Assembly (NCBI GenBank): GCA_016841905.1
Contig: JAENYF010000018.1
Coordinates: 1-58,890, forward strand
From: Desulfoscipio geothermicus
GTDB lineage: Bacteria; Bacillota; Desulfotomaculia; Desulfotomaculales; Desulfallaceae
Direction of reading: 5' to 3'
DNA length: 58,890 nt
Positions 8,594-17,603 of this stretch are shown one piece after another. Numbering within the stretch: the stretch's first letter is position 1; every line of letters starts with the position of its first letter. Made by a program: the position numbers and the translations under genes. The notes under the pieces were generated by a model that saw only the letters and a program-made list of their open reading frames with translations, did not search any database and was not told the origin of the DNA.

Positions 8594-9715
8594 ATGATGA
8601 CTTATACAGTACAACCTGGCGATACACTGGCATCCATTGCCTACCGGTACGGTACTTCCGTGCAGCAGTTGGTTGAGCTGAATAACATAGCTAATCCTAA
8701 TTATATTTGGGTGGGGCAAATTATCACAATTCCCGACGATGACGATAATGAACAGCCGGTTAATAGTGACAATACGAGCGCAGAGCAGTCCGGTGACCCA
8801 TCCGTGAGCAGGATTATCGGCGGTCTGCGCTACACCATCACCACCAACCGAGCCCGATACCAGCGTGGTGAGCGGGTAAATATAACCTTCACCAAATGTA
8901 ATGTTTCCGGTAGTACCATTAGATTACGTTATAATACGAGCCAGCGCTTTGATTTTGTAGCCTTGCGTAACGGCCGGGAAGTCTGGCGCTGGTCAGATGA
9001 TCGTTTCTTTACTCAGGCTACCGAAACAGTGGTGCTGAGGCCAAGGGCATGTCAAACTTTTAGAGCCACCTGGGACCTGCGCAACAATCAGGGTAATTTT
9101 GTGGCTCTTGATGTTTATACTATTCGAGCCTTTAATATGGCTCGGTCACTAAGCGGTTCGTCCGTTCAAACTAATATTCAGGTGGTACGTACAGATGGGC
9201 AGCAGCCGTCTCCCCCCTCCCCGTCGCCCTGTCCGAAAACAAACATGCTGTCCGACCCGGGGTTGGAAAGATGGCTGGACAGAAATTCACCCAGGCTCTG
9301 GACGGGGAGCAATGTGGTGCGCACCACTTCCGCTCACTCTGGCAGCTATGCTGCGGAACTGGGTGCTGATGCCGACCGTCAAGCAGTGCTATATCAGACT
9401 GTGGATGCCGAACCCAATCGTATCTACCAGATCACCTTTTGGGGTATGGAACGTACCCGTCCCAGGGGGACAGCTAATTTTGTGCTGGAAGTGGAAATAT
9501 TTATTTACGACAGCGCGGGTCGGTTAGTCGGCCGGGTTGATCCGTCCTTTAGTCCCGGTGCGCTGCCTAATAATACCTACCAGCAATATACTTTCACTTC
9601 CGGGGTACTGCCGTCGCGTACCGACCGCGCGCAACTGCGTTTTGTATTCCGGCCCCGTACGAGTAATGATAACACGGTGATTATTGATGATGTGGTCATG
9701 ACTTGTGTGCGTTAG
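8594..9715 (+). CDS. LysM / BsuPI-domain / carbohydrate-binding-like protein
   Basis: This 373-residue protein has three modules. An N-terminal LysM ([19 protein letters not shown], residues 4-47) should bind peptidoglycan or chitin-like glycans. A BsuPI-type beta domain (about residues 85-195) resembles the Bacillus intracellular proteinase inhibitor family. After a proline/serine linker, a beta-sandwich of carbohydrate-binding-module type covers about residues 215-373. There is no signal peptide, which fits spore-coat or mother-cell LysM proteins that act without Sec export. AAAGGAGGGG precedes the ATG. The domain calls come from remembered family patterns; the function is inferred. Confidence 0.75.
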   Translation: MMTYTVQPGDTLASIAYRYGTSVQQLVELNNIANPNYIWVGQIITIPDDDDNEQPVNSDNTSAEQSGDPSVSRIIGGLRYTITTNRARYQRGERVNITFTKCNVSGSTIRLRYNTSQRFDFVALRNGREVWRWSDDRFFTQATETVVLRPRACQTFRATWDLRNNQGNFVALDVYTIRAFNMARSLSGSSVQTNIQVVRTDGQQPSPPSPSPCPKTNMLSDPGLERWLDRNSPRLWTGSNVVRTTSAHSGSYAAELGADADRQAVLYQTVDAEPNRIYQITFWGMERTRPRGTANFVLEVEIFIYDSAGRLVGRVDPSFSPGALPNNTYQQYTFTSGVLPSRTDRAQLRFVFRPRTSNDNTVIIDDVVMTCVR

Positions 9716-9733
9716 CAACAATAGATAAAATAG

Positions 9734-9762
9734 GCAGCCGGTCAGTTAATCCGGCTGCTTTT
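9734..9762 (+). terminator. Rho-independent terminator after the LysM gene
   Basis: GCAGCCGG and CCGGCTGC form a perfect 8-bp stem with a 9-base loop followed by TTTT. Confidence 0.85.
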
Positions 9763-9809
9763 ATAGTTGTATCGGAAGCTACCTGCCGGGCAAAATGGTA
9801 TGAAGCAGA

Positions 9810-10034
9810 CTAACGGCTGCAGGTGCTGCAATTAGCGGAACTGCAGCCGTTGCAACCACCGTCTCCCCATGTTATCTGTTCGCCAGTCGTGATGCTGCTG
9901 AAGCCGGACATCACCCTTGCAGGGGCCTGGACCGAGCAGGCTGGGCACTGTATATTAGCACTGCTTTCATCCATTGAGCATAACTTTTCAAAACGGAGCC
10001 CGCATTGTTGACAGCGGAATTCGTAAAACGGCAT
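9810..10034 (-). CDS. FmdB-type zinc-ribbon protein
   Basis: This 74-residue protein has an N-terminal FmdB-type zinc ribbon (MPFYEFRCQQCG with a later CPAC) and a cysteine-rich tail (CNGCSSANCSTC). The family was named for a putative regulator of formylmethanofuran dehydrogenase, but its role in bacteria is not settled. I use the second ATG (10034) rather than 10040, because AGGAG is 9 bases from it and only 3 from the first. It is convergent with the LysM gene and transcribed alone. Confidence 0.85.
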   Translation of the reverse strand: MPFYEFRCQQCGLRFEKLCSMDESSANIQCPACSVQAPARVMSGFSSITTGEQITWGDGGCNGCSSANCSTCSR

Positions 10035-10211
10035 ACCCATACACTCCTTTCTATTTTTGATTTGTGGTAACCGGTCTTTGCTGTCAAGGGTTGAGCTTTT
10101 TCGATTTTTTATTGCAGGGATTGTAAGACCATTTAGTGAATAGTTAATTGTATTGTTACCTCAATATATTCAATTTAAACATAGACATTAATTAACAAAC
10201 TGGAGGCAAAT

Positions 10212-11771
10212 ATGCGTATAACTTTTTATGGTGCAGCTCAAACAGTTACCGGTTCGTGTCATGTTGTAGAAGCAGCTAACAAAAAAATAATGATCGATTG
10301 CGGCTTGTTTCAAGGTAACCGGTGGTCCCGCGAACGGAACTATCAGCCTTTTGCCATGATACCCAAAACAGTAGATTATTTGCTCATCACTCATGCTCAT
10401 ATTGACCACAGTGGCCTGATTCCCAAGCTTTATAAGCATGGGTTCCAGGGACGGGCACTGGCTACAGGGATGACTATCGATTTACTGGAGGTGATGCTGC
10501 CGGACAGTGGCCATATACAAGAAATGGAGGTTGAACGTTTAAACCGCAAGGCTATGCGAGCGGGCAAAAAACTAATTGAACCCATTTATACCGTTGATGA
10601 CGCCTTTAATTGCGTAGAAAAAATCGAGCGTGCAAAATATAATCAGGTCATCAGGCTGGATGAGAACATTACCGTACGTTTTATGGATGCCGGTCATATA
10701 CTGGGGTCATCCATTGTGGAATTGTGGGTACGTGAGGGCACAAATCAGACCAAGTTGGTCTTCAGCGGGGATCTTGGGGCTTCCGGTAAGCCCTTTGTTA
10801 AAGAACCTACGGTCATAGAAGATGCGGATTACCTGGTGATGGAGTGTACTTATGGCGACAGGCTCCACAAGGATGTGGGTGACCGGCTGGAAAAACTGCG
10901 TGCGGTAATTCTGGAAACTTACGAAAAGGGTGGGAACCTGATTATACCTGCTTTTGCCGTGGAACGAACCCAGGATTTGCTGTATGATATTAATCAATTG
11001 CTGGTGAGTGACCGGCTGCCACCCATGGAGGTATATGTAGACAGCCCTATGGCGGTGGCTGCCACCGAGATTTTTAAACGGAATTACGAAAATTTTGATC
11101 AGGAAACTACCAAGCTAATATCAGAGGGTGATAATCCCCTGACCATGCCGGTGCTGAACCTGTCCAGTACTGTGGAGGAATCTCGGGCGCTGAACGAAAT
11201 CAAACGCGGTGCGATTATACTTTCGGCCAGCGGCATGGCCGATGCTGGGCGTATTAAGCACCATTTAAAGCATAACCTATGGCGGCCTGAGTGCACAGTG
11301 TTGTTTGTGGGTTTCCAGGCCCCCGGTACAAAAGGACAGCAGTTGCTCGGCGGGGCGCGGTCTATTCGTATCCACGGTGAAGAAGTGGCAGTGCGGGCGG
11401 ATATCAGATCAATTGATGGTTACTCCTCACATGCCGATCAGCTGGAATTGCTGGCCTGGATAAACGCTTATAAACAGAAGCCCGCCCGGTATTTTCTAGT
11501 ACACGGTACCCCGGAGGCGCTGGCGGCTATGGAAAGGCTGATACAAGAAAAAACTGGTATTGAAGCGTATGCCCCGGCCTGGCAGGAGACCATAGAACTA
11601 ACCCCCGGAGTTGAATTCAGTCCCGAGGAATTGCAAAGAGCCTACCAAGCTGTGGTGGCAAGAATGGATGGCTTTTTGCAGTCAGCGCACAATCATAAAG
11701 ATTTGGAGCGGGTATTGGAGCAGTTAAAACAACTGGAATCACTGCTGGATAAAGGCCCCCAGGCAATTTAG
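10212..11771 (+). CDS. Metallo-beta-lactamase/beta-CASP ribonuclease (YSH1/CPSF type)
   Basis: This is an MBL-fold nuclease with a beta-CASP insert, the family that includes archaeal and eukaryotic CPSF-type RNA-processing enzymes. The zinc motif HAHIDHSG lies near residue 58. Further ligands are in DAGHILGSS and FSGDLGASGKP. The beta-CASP part carries FAVERTQDLLYD and SASGMADAGRIKHHL. The RMMBL C-terminal motif has YSSHADQLELLAWI. A charged helical extension of about 55 residues follows. At 519 residues it matches the bacterial subfamily. The RNA substrate is unknown. Confidence 0.92.
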   Translation: MRITFYGAAQTVTGSCHVVEAANKKIMIDCGLFQGNRWSRERNYQPFAMIPKTVDYLLITHAHIDHSGLIPKLYKHGFQGRALATGMTIDLLEVMLPDSGHIQEMEVERLNRKAMRAGKKLIEPIYTVDDAFNCVEKIERAKYNQVIRLDENITVRFMDAGHILGSSIVELWVREGTNQTKLVFSGDLGASGKPFVKEPTVIEDADYLVMECTYGDRLHKDVGDRLEKLRAVILETYEKGGNLIIPAFAVERTQDLLYDINQLLVSDRLPPMEVYVDSPMAVAATEIFKRNYENFDQETTKLISEGDNPLTMPVLNLSSTVEESRALNEIKRGAIILSASGMADAGRIKHHLKHNLWRPECTVLFVGFQAPGTKGQQLLGGARSIRIHGEEVAVRADIRSIDGYSSHADQLELLAWINAYKQKPARYFLVHGTPEALAAMERLIQEKTGIEAYAPAWQETIELTPGVEFSPEELQRAYQAVVARMDGFLQSAHNHKDLERVLEQLKQLESLLDKGPQAI

Positions 11772-11798
11772 CTTATCTTTTAGGAAAGGGAACTTCCT

Positions 11799-12623
11799 AT
11801 GCAAGGTGATTTTATACTAAACAAGTCAGGTGAGCTGGCTTATTTAACAGTGCCCTCTTTTGCCGCCACCGGGTCAGTCACGCACGCTTTTACCACCCGG
11901 CTGGGTGGGGTTAGTCCAACGCCGTATTACTCTCTTAATCTAGGGCTGCATGTAGGCGACGAGCTTCGTTATGTAGTGGCTAACCGGCAGCGTATATGCC
12001 AGGCTCTGGGTGCGAATATGAATTGGCTGGTTGCCGGAGAGCAGGTGCATGGTGACCGGGTAGCCACAGTAGGGGCTGCTCAGGCCGGAAGGGGTGCCAC
12101 CTCCACAGATGATGCGCTGCCAGGTGTTGACGCCCTGGTCACCGGTGAGCCGTTTGTGTTGCTTTCCAGTTACTATGCCGATTGCGTGCCGCTGCTCTTC
12201 CTCGACCCGGTGCGCCGGGTTATTGCTCTGGCCCATGCAGGCTGGAAAGGTACGGTGCAAAACATTGGTGTTAAAACAGTGTACCACATGTTAGAAATGC
12301 ATGGCTGCCAGGCCGAAAATATTTTAGCGGCGGTAGGCCCGGCTATTGGAGCTTGCTGTTATGAAGTTGACGCCCTCGTTATGGAGGCTGTGGAAAGATG
12401 CTGGCCGGGCGGTCCGGTACCGGCCCGCCCCGGTCAGCCGGGGCGCTGGTGGTTAGATTTGCCTGCAGTAAACCGCCGACTGCTTTTAGTTGCGGGGGTG
12501 CGTGATGAAAATATTACTATGGCCGGCTGCTGCACTGCCTGCTGTGACGACCTGTTTTTTTCCTACCGTAAACAAAATGGGCGCACCGGGCGGATGGCTT
12601 CGTTGATTATGTTGCAATGTTGA
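11799..12623 (+). CDS. pgeF: Peptidoglycan editing factor PgeF (YlmD, laccase-domain)
   Basis: PgeF (COG1496) is a copper/zinc-type purine nucleoside phosphorylase fold protein linked to removal of L-Ser errors in peptidoglycan precursors. The signature metal ligands are in AGEQVHGDRV, SSYYADCVPLLFLDP and AHAGWKGTVQNI, and the C-terminus has GCCTACCDDLFFSYR. The protein is 274 residues, normal for the family. It belongs to the ylm cluster near ftsZ, and a short hairpin terminator follows. Confidence 0.93.
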   Translation: MQGDFILNKSGELAYLTVPSFAATGSVTHAFTTRLGGVSPTPYYSLNLGLHVGDELRYVVANRQRICQALGANMNWLVAGEQVHGDRVATVGAAQAGRGATSTDDALPGVDALVTGEPFVLLSSYYADCVPLLFLDPVRRVIALAHAGWKGTVQNIGVKTVYHMLEMHGCQAENILAAVGPAIGACCYEVDALVMEAVERCWPGGPVPARPGQPGRWWLDLPAVNRRLLLVAGVRDENITMAGCCTACCDDLFFSYRKQNGRTGRMASLIMLQC

Positions 12624-12632
12624 TCATATAAT

Positions 12633-12653
12633 GCCCTTCCAGGGCCTTTTTTT
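12633..12653 (+). terminator. Rho-independent terminator after pgeF
   Basis: GCCCT and AGGGC form a 5-bp stem with a tight loop, followed by seven T. It is short but well placed. Confidence 0.65.
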
Positions 12654-12793
12654 ATTTCTCAGGCAGGAAATTTTAGTTTTACGAGGTAATAATTAATATA
12701 TGCCAATTTAGGTAAGTATATCTCATTGCCTTGTTTTGTTTTCATTAAGCATTTGCTTGACATAAAGTACTATATAGCTAAAGGGGGGACAAT

Positions 12794-13735
12794 GTGGGCA
12801 AATACAGAAGAATGCGCCGCAGTCGGTTTATTCCTGTGTTAATCGTGTTAATTTGCTTGCTGGGATTAACTTTTTGGGGCACATGGAGCACACTGGCCTG
12901 GGCGAAAAATAATGTACTACTGCATTTGCTCGAGATACAATCCCTGGCTCATGATGAAATTACGGAAACTATGGCAGTTGAGGGCTTGCTGGTCAAACAT
13001 GAAGAGCCGGTAAAAGCACCGGCTGACGGCCTGCTCACCCTGCTGGTCGAAGATGGCGACCGGTTGCAAATGGGCACTCTATTAGCCAAAATAAGTGGTC
13101 TTGAAGACCAACAGGTTTGGAGTCCAAATACCGGTATTTTTTGCACGCACCTGGATAATTTGGAAAACTTGCTTTTACCAGGTATGATAGATGTATTGGA
13201 TATGGAAGCGGTTGAAAAAATAAACAACAGCGTAAGGCCGGCATCAGGTGAAGTGACCGGAGGGCAAATTATTGGTAAAGTGGTGGACAACCTGCAGCCA
13301 GTACTGGTATTTATCCAGTTGGAAAAACTGGACGAGTATACGGCACGTTCATTTAGGAAGGATACAGCTGTGACCCTAAACTGGAATGAGCAAAAGCTAA
13401 CGGGAAAGATAGCCCAAGCAAGCGTTATGGATAGTACAGTTAGCATGTTTGTGGAATTACCTCAATACCCGGAAGTTTTTCTGCATGAGCGGCGGGTACA
13501 GCTTGATTTGGTTACCAGGCACATGACTGGTTGGCTAGTTCCCGAGGAGGCAATAGTTTTCAAAGAAGGTAAGCCAGGCCTTTATATAGTTTCCGAGCAG
13601 ACTATCTGCTGGGTTCCTGTGACGGTACAGGATCGCATGCAGGGCAGGGCATCTGTCAGCAGTAATATATTGAGCAGTGCAGTGCTTTTTATCAAAAACC
13701 CTAGTTGGGTTCGGGAAGGTGTTCGGCTGAATTAG
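12794..13735 (+). CDS. HlyD-like membrane-anchored efflux adaptor protein
   Basis: This 313-residue protein has one N-terminal membrane helix (FIPVLIVLICLLGLTFWG) after a short basic tail. An outer domain of HlyD/biotinyl-lipoyl-like type follows (KAPADGLLTLLVEDGDRLQMGTLLA). The family usually bridges inner-membrane exporters to outer partners. In a Gram-positive cell it may serve cell-wall export, but no transporter gene is beside it. It sits between pgeF and yggS in the division neighbourhood. The start is GTG with AAGGGGGGAC. Its specific role is unknown. Confidence 0.75.
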   Translation: MGKYRRMRRSRFIPVLIVLICLLGLTFWGTWSTLAWAKNNVLLHLLEIQSLAHDEITETMAVEGLLVKHEEPVKAPADGLLTLLVEDGDRLQMGTLLAKISGLEDQQVWSPNTGIFCTHLDNLENLLLPGMIDVLDMEAVEKINNSVRPASGEVTGGQIIGKVVDNLQPVLVFIQLEKLDEYTARSFRKDTAVTLNWNEQKLTGKIAQASVMDSTVSMFVELPQYPEVFLHERRVQLDLVTRHMTGWLVPEEAIVFKEGKPGLYIVSEQTICWVPVTVQDRMQGRASVSSNILSSAVLFIKNPSWVREGVRLN

Positions 13736-13750
13736 GGTAGGGGGGATTGC

Positions 13751-14416
13751 ATGGGAGTGCGGGAAAACCTGCAATTGGTCAGGGAAAAAGTCCGCTCAGC
13801 TGCGGTTAGATCCGGTCGTGATTTAGAAAAAATAAAAATAATCGCAGTAACTAAAAGGGTGGAGATTGCCCGGATGCGCGAGGTTGTCCAGCAAGGCATT
13901 ATCGATCTGGGGGAAAACCGGGTTCAGGAATTGACTGAAAAAAGGCCGGCGCTACCGGCAGATTTGCACTGGCATATGATTGGCCATTTGCAGACTAATA
14001 AGGTAAAATATGTAGTAGGCTTGGTGGATTTGATTCATTCTCTGGACAGCTTGGGCCTGGCTGAAGAAATCCACCGGCAGGCCGTTAAGCTTGGTTTGGT
14101 AGCTAAGGTATTAGTTCAGGTCAACATCTCCGGTGAAAAAACTAAATACGGCTTGGCTCAGGCGGATTTAGCCGATTTTCTGAGCGCACTGCGGGATTTG
14201 CCTCACATATCAGTGCAAGGATTAATGACAGTTGCTCCCTACGCAGAAAATCCTGAAGAAGTGCGCCCTTACTTTAGAGAATTACGATTGCTGGCGGAAT
14301 GGTATAATTTGGAGCACCTTTCAATGGGGATGACCAATGATTTCGAAGTGGCTGTGGAGGAAGGCGCGGATCTGCTGCGCCTGGGCACAGCGATATTTGG
14401 TTCCCGTGAGAATTAA
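13751..14416 (+). CDS. YggS/PLPBP family pyridoxal-phosphate homeostasis protein (YlmE)
   Basis: This is the small PLP-binding alanine-racemase-like barrel that keeps vitamin B6 and amino-acid pools balanced. The PLP lysine is in IIAVTKRVEIARM (near residue 35) and the phosphate-binding signature LSMGMTNDFEVAVEEGADLLRLGTAIFG is near the end. Length (221 residues) is normal. It is the usual neighbour of sepF and proC and is probably cotranscribed with them. Confidence 0.95.
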   Translation: MGVRENLQLVREKVRSAAVRSGRDLEKIKIIAVTKRVEIARMREVVQQGIIDLGENRVQELTEKRPALPADLHWHMIGHLQTNKVKYVVGLVDLIHSLDSLGLAEEIHRQAVKLGLVAKVLVQVNISGEKTKYGLAQADLADFLSALRDLPHISVQGLMTVAPYAENPEEVRPYFRELRLLAEWYNLEHLSMGMTNDFEVAVEEGADLLRLGTAIFGSREN

Positions 14417-14451
14417 TATTTTAAGATAAGTGAAAGGAACGGTGGGCGATT

Positions 14452-14892
14452 TTGGCAAAGATAGTGGATAAAGTACTAAATTTTATGGGGTTTGAAGAAG
14501 ATCAGGAAGACGAGAATGAGCGGGAAACGAGTGCAATTGAAGATGAAAGACCAATCATACAAAAACCCAAGAAAAACAAAGGACAGGTAGTTAGCTTGCA
14601 TACCCAGCGGCAAATGCGGGTTTCGGTGGTGGAACCGTATAGCTATGACGATGTGCAAGGAATATCTGATCATTTGAAAAACCGCCGACCGGTTATTGTT
14701 AACTTGGAGCAGTCCGATCCTGAGTTGGCCAAGCGGATAGTAGACTTTGTCAGCGGTACAACCTATGCGTTGGACGGCAGCATGCAAAAGGTGGGCAAGG
14801 GTATTTTTCTGTTTGTGCCCAGCAATGTTGATATAGATGTTGATGTAAAGGAGCAAATTAAAGAAAAAGGTATTTTGAACTGGATGAAGTAA
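14452..14892 (+). CDS. sepF: Cell division protein SepF
   Basis: SepF is an FtsZ-associated protein that forms rings and anchors FtsZ to the membrane. The N-terminal amphipathic helix (AKIVDKVLNFMGF) is the membrane anchor, followed by an acidic linker. The C-terminal core shows the conserved VVEPYSYDDVQGISDHLKN and KRIVDFVSGTTYALDGSMQKVG blocks. The start is TTG, preceded by GGTGGGCG. At 146 residues it has the family length, and it is flanked by yggS and proC as usual. Confidence 0.95.
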   Translation: MAKIVDKVLNFMGFEEDQEDENERETSAIEDERPIIQKPKKNKGQVVSLHTQRQMRVSVVEPYSYDDVQGISDHLKNRRPVIVNLEQSDPELAKRIVDFVSGTTYALDGSMQKVGKGIFLFVPSNVDIDVDVKEQIKEKGILNWMK

Positions 14893-14911
14893 GCACGGAA
14901 GGAAGAAATTT

Positions 14912-15736
14912 ATGTCTCTGAATGGAAAAAAGCTCGGCTTTATCGGCGGCGGAGCAATGGCTGAAGCGCTGCTCACCGGCATCACCGGCGCTGGACTGTT
15001 ATCTGCTCAACAGATACTGGCCAGTGATTTAAGTGAGCAACGCAGGGCTTATTTAGAAGAAAAGTTCGCTATTGGGGTAACTACCGACAACAGTACAGTG
15101 GTTAATCATGCGGATATAGTAATTTTGGCTGTGAAACCGTTTGTGATGAGTGAGGTTTTGGCTGAGACAGGCAGTCAGTTTAGCTCTGGTCAGACAGTGA
15201 TTTCTATTGCTGCGGGTATTACTACCACATACATAGAAAAATTCCTCTCCGGCCAGGTGCCGGTGGTGCGTGCCATGCCTAACACACCGGCGTTGCTCAG
15301 TGCCGGTGCCACGGCGATATGCTGCGGCCGGTGGGCTTTGGACCGGCACCAGCAGCTAGCGTTGAGTTTATTCAGTGCAGTGGGCCGGGCGGTGCCGGTG
15401 CCTGAAAAACTTATGGATGCGGTAACCGGTCTCAGTGGCAGTGGTCCAGCATATATGTATATCATAGCCGAAGCGTTGGCTGATGCCGGTGTCCGTATGG
15501 GATTACCGCGGGATGTGGCATTGACTTTAGCATCACAAACCATGCTGGGGTCTGCCAGGATGATTCAAGAAACCGGCCGTTCACCGGCGGTGCTTAAGGA
15601 TATGGTAACTACTCCCGGAGGTACCACCATAGAGGGATTGTTTGCCCTGGAGGAAAGCGGTATCAGGGTCGCGATGTACCGGGCGGTGGAGAGAGCCAGC
15701 CGGCGTTCCGCTGAATTATCCGGAGATGCCAAATAA
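14912..15736 (+). CDS. proC: Pyrroline-5-carboxylate reductase
   Basis: ProC makes L-proline from pyrroline-5-carboxylate with NAD(P)H. The Rossmann motif LGFIGGGAMAEAL is at the N-terminus. The C-terminal dimer domain has the signature DAVTGLSGSGPAYMYIIAEAL and KDMVTTPGGTTIEGL. At 274 residues it is full length. It lies 20 bases after sepF and is presumably part of the same transcript. Confidence 0.96.
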   Translation: MSLNGKKLGFIGGGAMAEALLTGITGAGLLSAQQILASDLSEQRRAYLEEKFAIGVTTDNSTVVNHADIVILAVKPFVMSEVLAETGSQFSSGQTVISIAAGITTTYIEKFLSGQVPVVRAMPNTPALLSAGATAICCGRWALDRHQQLALSLFSAVGRAVPVPEKLMDAVTGLSGSGPAYMYIIAEALADAGVRMGLPRDVALTLASQTMLGSARMIQETGRSPAVLKDMVTTPGGTTIEGLFALEESGIRVAMYRAVERASRRSAELSGDAK

Positions 15737-15752
15737 CCAAACGGGGTGAATT

Positions 15753-16025
15753 ATGAATATAGGCGTTACTACTGTAGTATATTATGCAATTGAGGTATAT
15801 ACCTGGTTAATTTTTATTCGCATTATCCTATCCTGGGTCAGGGTGAATCCCTACCACCCGGTGGTCAGGTTTATTATAGAGATGACCGAGCCGGTATTGG
15901 GCTTCTTTAGAAGGCTGATTCCCACGATGGGCATGATAGACTTCTCCCCCATTTTTGCCCTTTTGGCCGTGCAATTAGCGGGCAATTTAATCATCTATCT
16001 GTTGCGTTCAATTGGTATTTATTAA
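15753..16025 (+). CDS. YggT family membrane protein
   Basis: This 90-residue protein has two membrane segments (about residues 8-28 and 65-85) and the conserved SWVRVNPYHPVVRF and PVLGFFRRLIPTMGMIDFSP loops. YggT proteins are linked to division and osmotic stress, but their exact role is unclear. It sits between proC and ylmH in the division cluster. Confidence 0.92.
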   Translation: MNIGVTTVVYYAIEVYTWLIFIRIILSWVRVNPYHPVVRFIIEMTEPVLGFFRRLIPTMGMIDFSPIFALLAVQLAGNLIIYLLRSIGIY

Positions 16026-16063
16026 AAGTCAAACCGCCAGGATTGTTGTCAACGGGGGTGAAT

Positions 16064-16861
16064 ATGGTGCATCTGGATAAATTGGAGAACCTGACAACTA
16101 ATCCGGAGGACCGGGAGATATTAGCCAGGGCTTTGGATCTGGCGGAAGTGACCAGCAAAAGCCACCGGCCTCAGGTAACAGACTTTTATAATCCTTATTG
16201 TTGTGCCATGATTGCCCGGGCAGTAGGATATATTTCCGGGCTGGCGGTGGCGGTGGACGGTGGATATCCCGCGGCAGAACGGTCGCGGGTATTAATTTTT
16301 CCGGATTACCTGGTTGCCGGGGATGTAGATGCCGGGCTGAGTTTTCTTGCTGTGCAGGGCAGATTTCGTTTTAATACCGTTACACACCGGGACTATCTAG
16401 GGGCCTTGCTTGGCCTGGGGCTACGCAGGGAAAAGCTAGGGGACATATTGGTGGGCGAGGATGGCGCTCAGATTATCGTGGCCACCGAGGTGTCCGAATT
16501 CATTCAAATGGGGCTAACCAGTGTTGGCCGGGTTGGGGTTTCGGTAAGTGCAATAAACCGGGCTGCACTAAAGCCTCCGGTCCGGGATTACCGTGAAATA
16601 AAGGTTACAGTGCAATCTTTGCGCTTGGACACGGTGGCTGCCCACGGCTTTGGCCTGTCCAGGACTAAAATATCCCGAGAAATTGCAGTCGGTAAAATAT
16701 TTCTCAACTGGCGCCTATGCCTGGAGCCTGCCGCGCCTGTACGCCCCGGGGATATGATTTCCGCCCGGGGACGCGGCCGGGTAGCCGTTGAGCAAACCGG
16801 CGGGCAGACTAAAAAAGGCCGCATCACTTTGCTGTTGCATCGTTACGGTTCTGCCCGTTAA
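16064..16861 (+). CDS. ylmH: YlmH family RNA-binding protein (S4 domain)
   Basis: YlmH is an RNA-binding protein with a C-terminal S4 domain (RLDTVAAHGFGLSRTKISREIAVGKIFLNW near residues 185-215), recently tied to ribosome rescue and linked to division in cocci. The ATG at 16064 is chosen because GGGGGTG lies just before it; an earlier in-frame start at 16043 has no ribosome site. DivIVA, often next in this cluster, is absent. A DUF167 gene is found instead. Confidence 0.9.
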   Translation: MVHLDKLENLTTNPEDREILARALDLAEVTSKSHRPQVTDFYNPYCCAMIARAVGYISGLAVAVDGGYPAAERSRVLIFPDYLVAGDVDAGLSFLAVQGRFRFNTVTHRDYLGALLGLGLRREKLGDILVGEDGAQIIVATEVSEFIQMGLTSVGRVGVSVSAINRAALKPPVRDYREIKVTVQSLRLDTVAAHGFGLSRTKISREIAVGKIFLNWRLCLEPAAPVRPGDMISARGRGRVAVEQTGGQTKKGRITLLLHRYGSAR

Positions 16862-16982
16862 CCCGTTACATTTGGTTTACCCGGTGGAAAGTGCCGATCC
16901 ATTGAAAGTTTTTGCACAGGGTTATGGCATCCCGACATAGATTTAATACAAACTTAAATCACAGCCGAAGAAAGGTGAGGCC

Positions 16983-17270
16983 ATGCTGGATATTAAAGAG
17001 GATAGCACAGGCGTGTCCATAAAAATACGAGTGCAGCCCCGTGCCGCTAATAACCAGGTTGCCGGAGTTATGGAAGGTGCCTTGAAAATACGTATCACGG
17101 CTCCGCCGGTGGACGGAGCAGCAAACAAGGCTTGTTGTTCTTATATCGCCGAACTGCTGGGAGTGGCCAAGGGGCAGGTGACGGTTAGCCAGGGGCATAC
17201 CGGGCGCAATAAAACGGTGCGGGTGGAAGGGCTAACTGCCAGACAAGTGCTGGACAAGCTCAATTATTGA
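16983..17270 (+). CDS. DUF167 (YggU) family protein
   Basis: This 95-residue protein matches the DUF167/YggU family. The marker is the block [18 protein letters not shown] followed by [28 protein letters not shown]. The function is unknown. GAAAGGTGAGG precedes the ATG. Its stop codon overlaps the -35 box of the ileS T-box promoter. Confidence 0.92.
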   Translation: MLDIKEDSTGVSIKIRVQPRAANNQVAGVMEGALKIRITAPPVDGAANKACCSYIAELLGVAKGQVTVSQGHTGRNKTVRVEGLTARQVLDKLNY

Positions 17271-17296
17271 CTGAACGGGTATTGTTATAATATAAT
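17267..17296 (+). promoter_or_regulatory. Vegetative promoter of the ileS T-box transcript
   Basis: TTGACT at 17267-17272 and TATAAT at 17291-17296 are spaced by 18 bases. The -35 box overlaps the stop codon of the DUF167 gene. Confidence 0.7.
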
Positions 17297-17304
17297 GGGT
17301 TAGC

Positions 17305-17574
17305 TATATATATTGGTATAAAACGCCGGTGAGCGGGAAGAGTAAACGGTGCGGCTGCTCAGAGAACCCGGGTGAGGTGCGAGCCGGGTGTAGTTCGAAC
17401 CGCTTGAAAATCACCCGGGAGGCGACGGCTGAAATCCTTTTGGAGATTAGGTCTGTACGGTTGCCGCCGTTACCGGTAAAGCAAGTGGGACCGATGGCCA
17501 GGCGAAGCGCTGGTGCCGGTTCAAGCAGGGTGGTACCACGGAAAATATCCGTCCCTTTGTCGGGGCGGTTTTTT
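17305..17574 (+). promoter_or_regulatory. T-box leader controlling ileS
   Basis: This leader RNA senses uncharged tRNA and controls ileS by antitermination. The hallmark T-box AGGGTGGTACCACGG is at 17527-17541. It is followed by a terminator with CCGTCCC (17549-17555) pairing with GGGGCGG (17562-17568) and six T. A stem I domain with GC-rich arms precedes it. ATC at 17410-17412 is a candidate specifier codon for isoleucine; I did not fold the RNA to confirm this. Confidence 0.93.
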
Positions 17575-17603
17575 ATTTGCCATATCATGATGATCGAGGT
17601 GTT

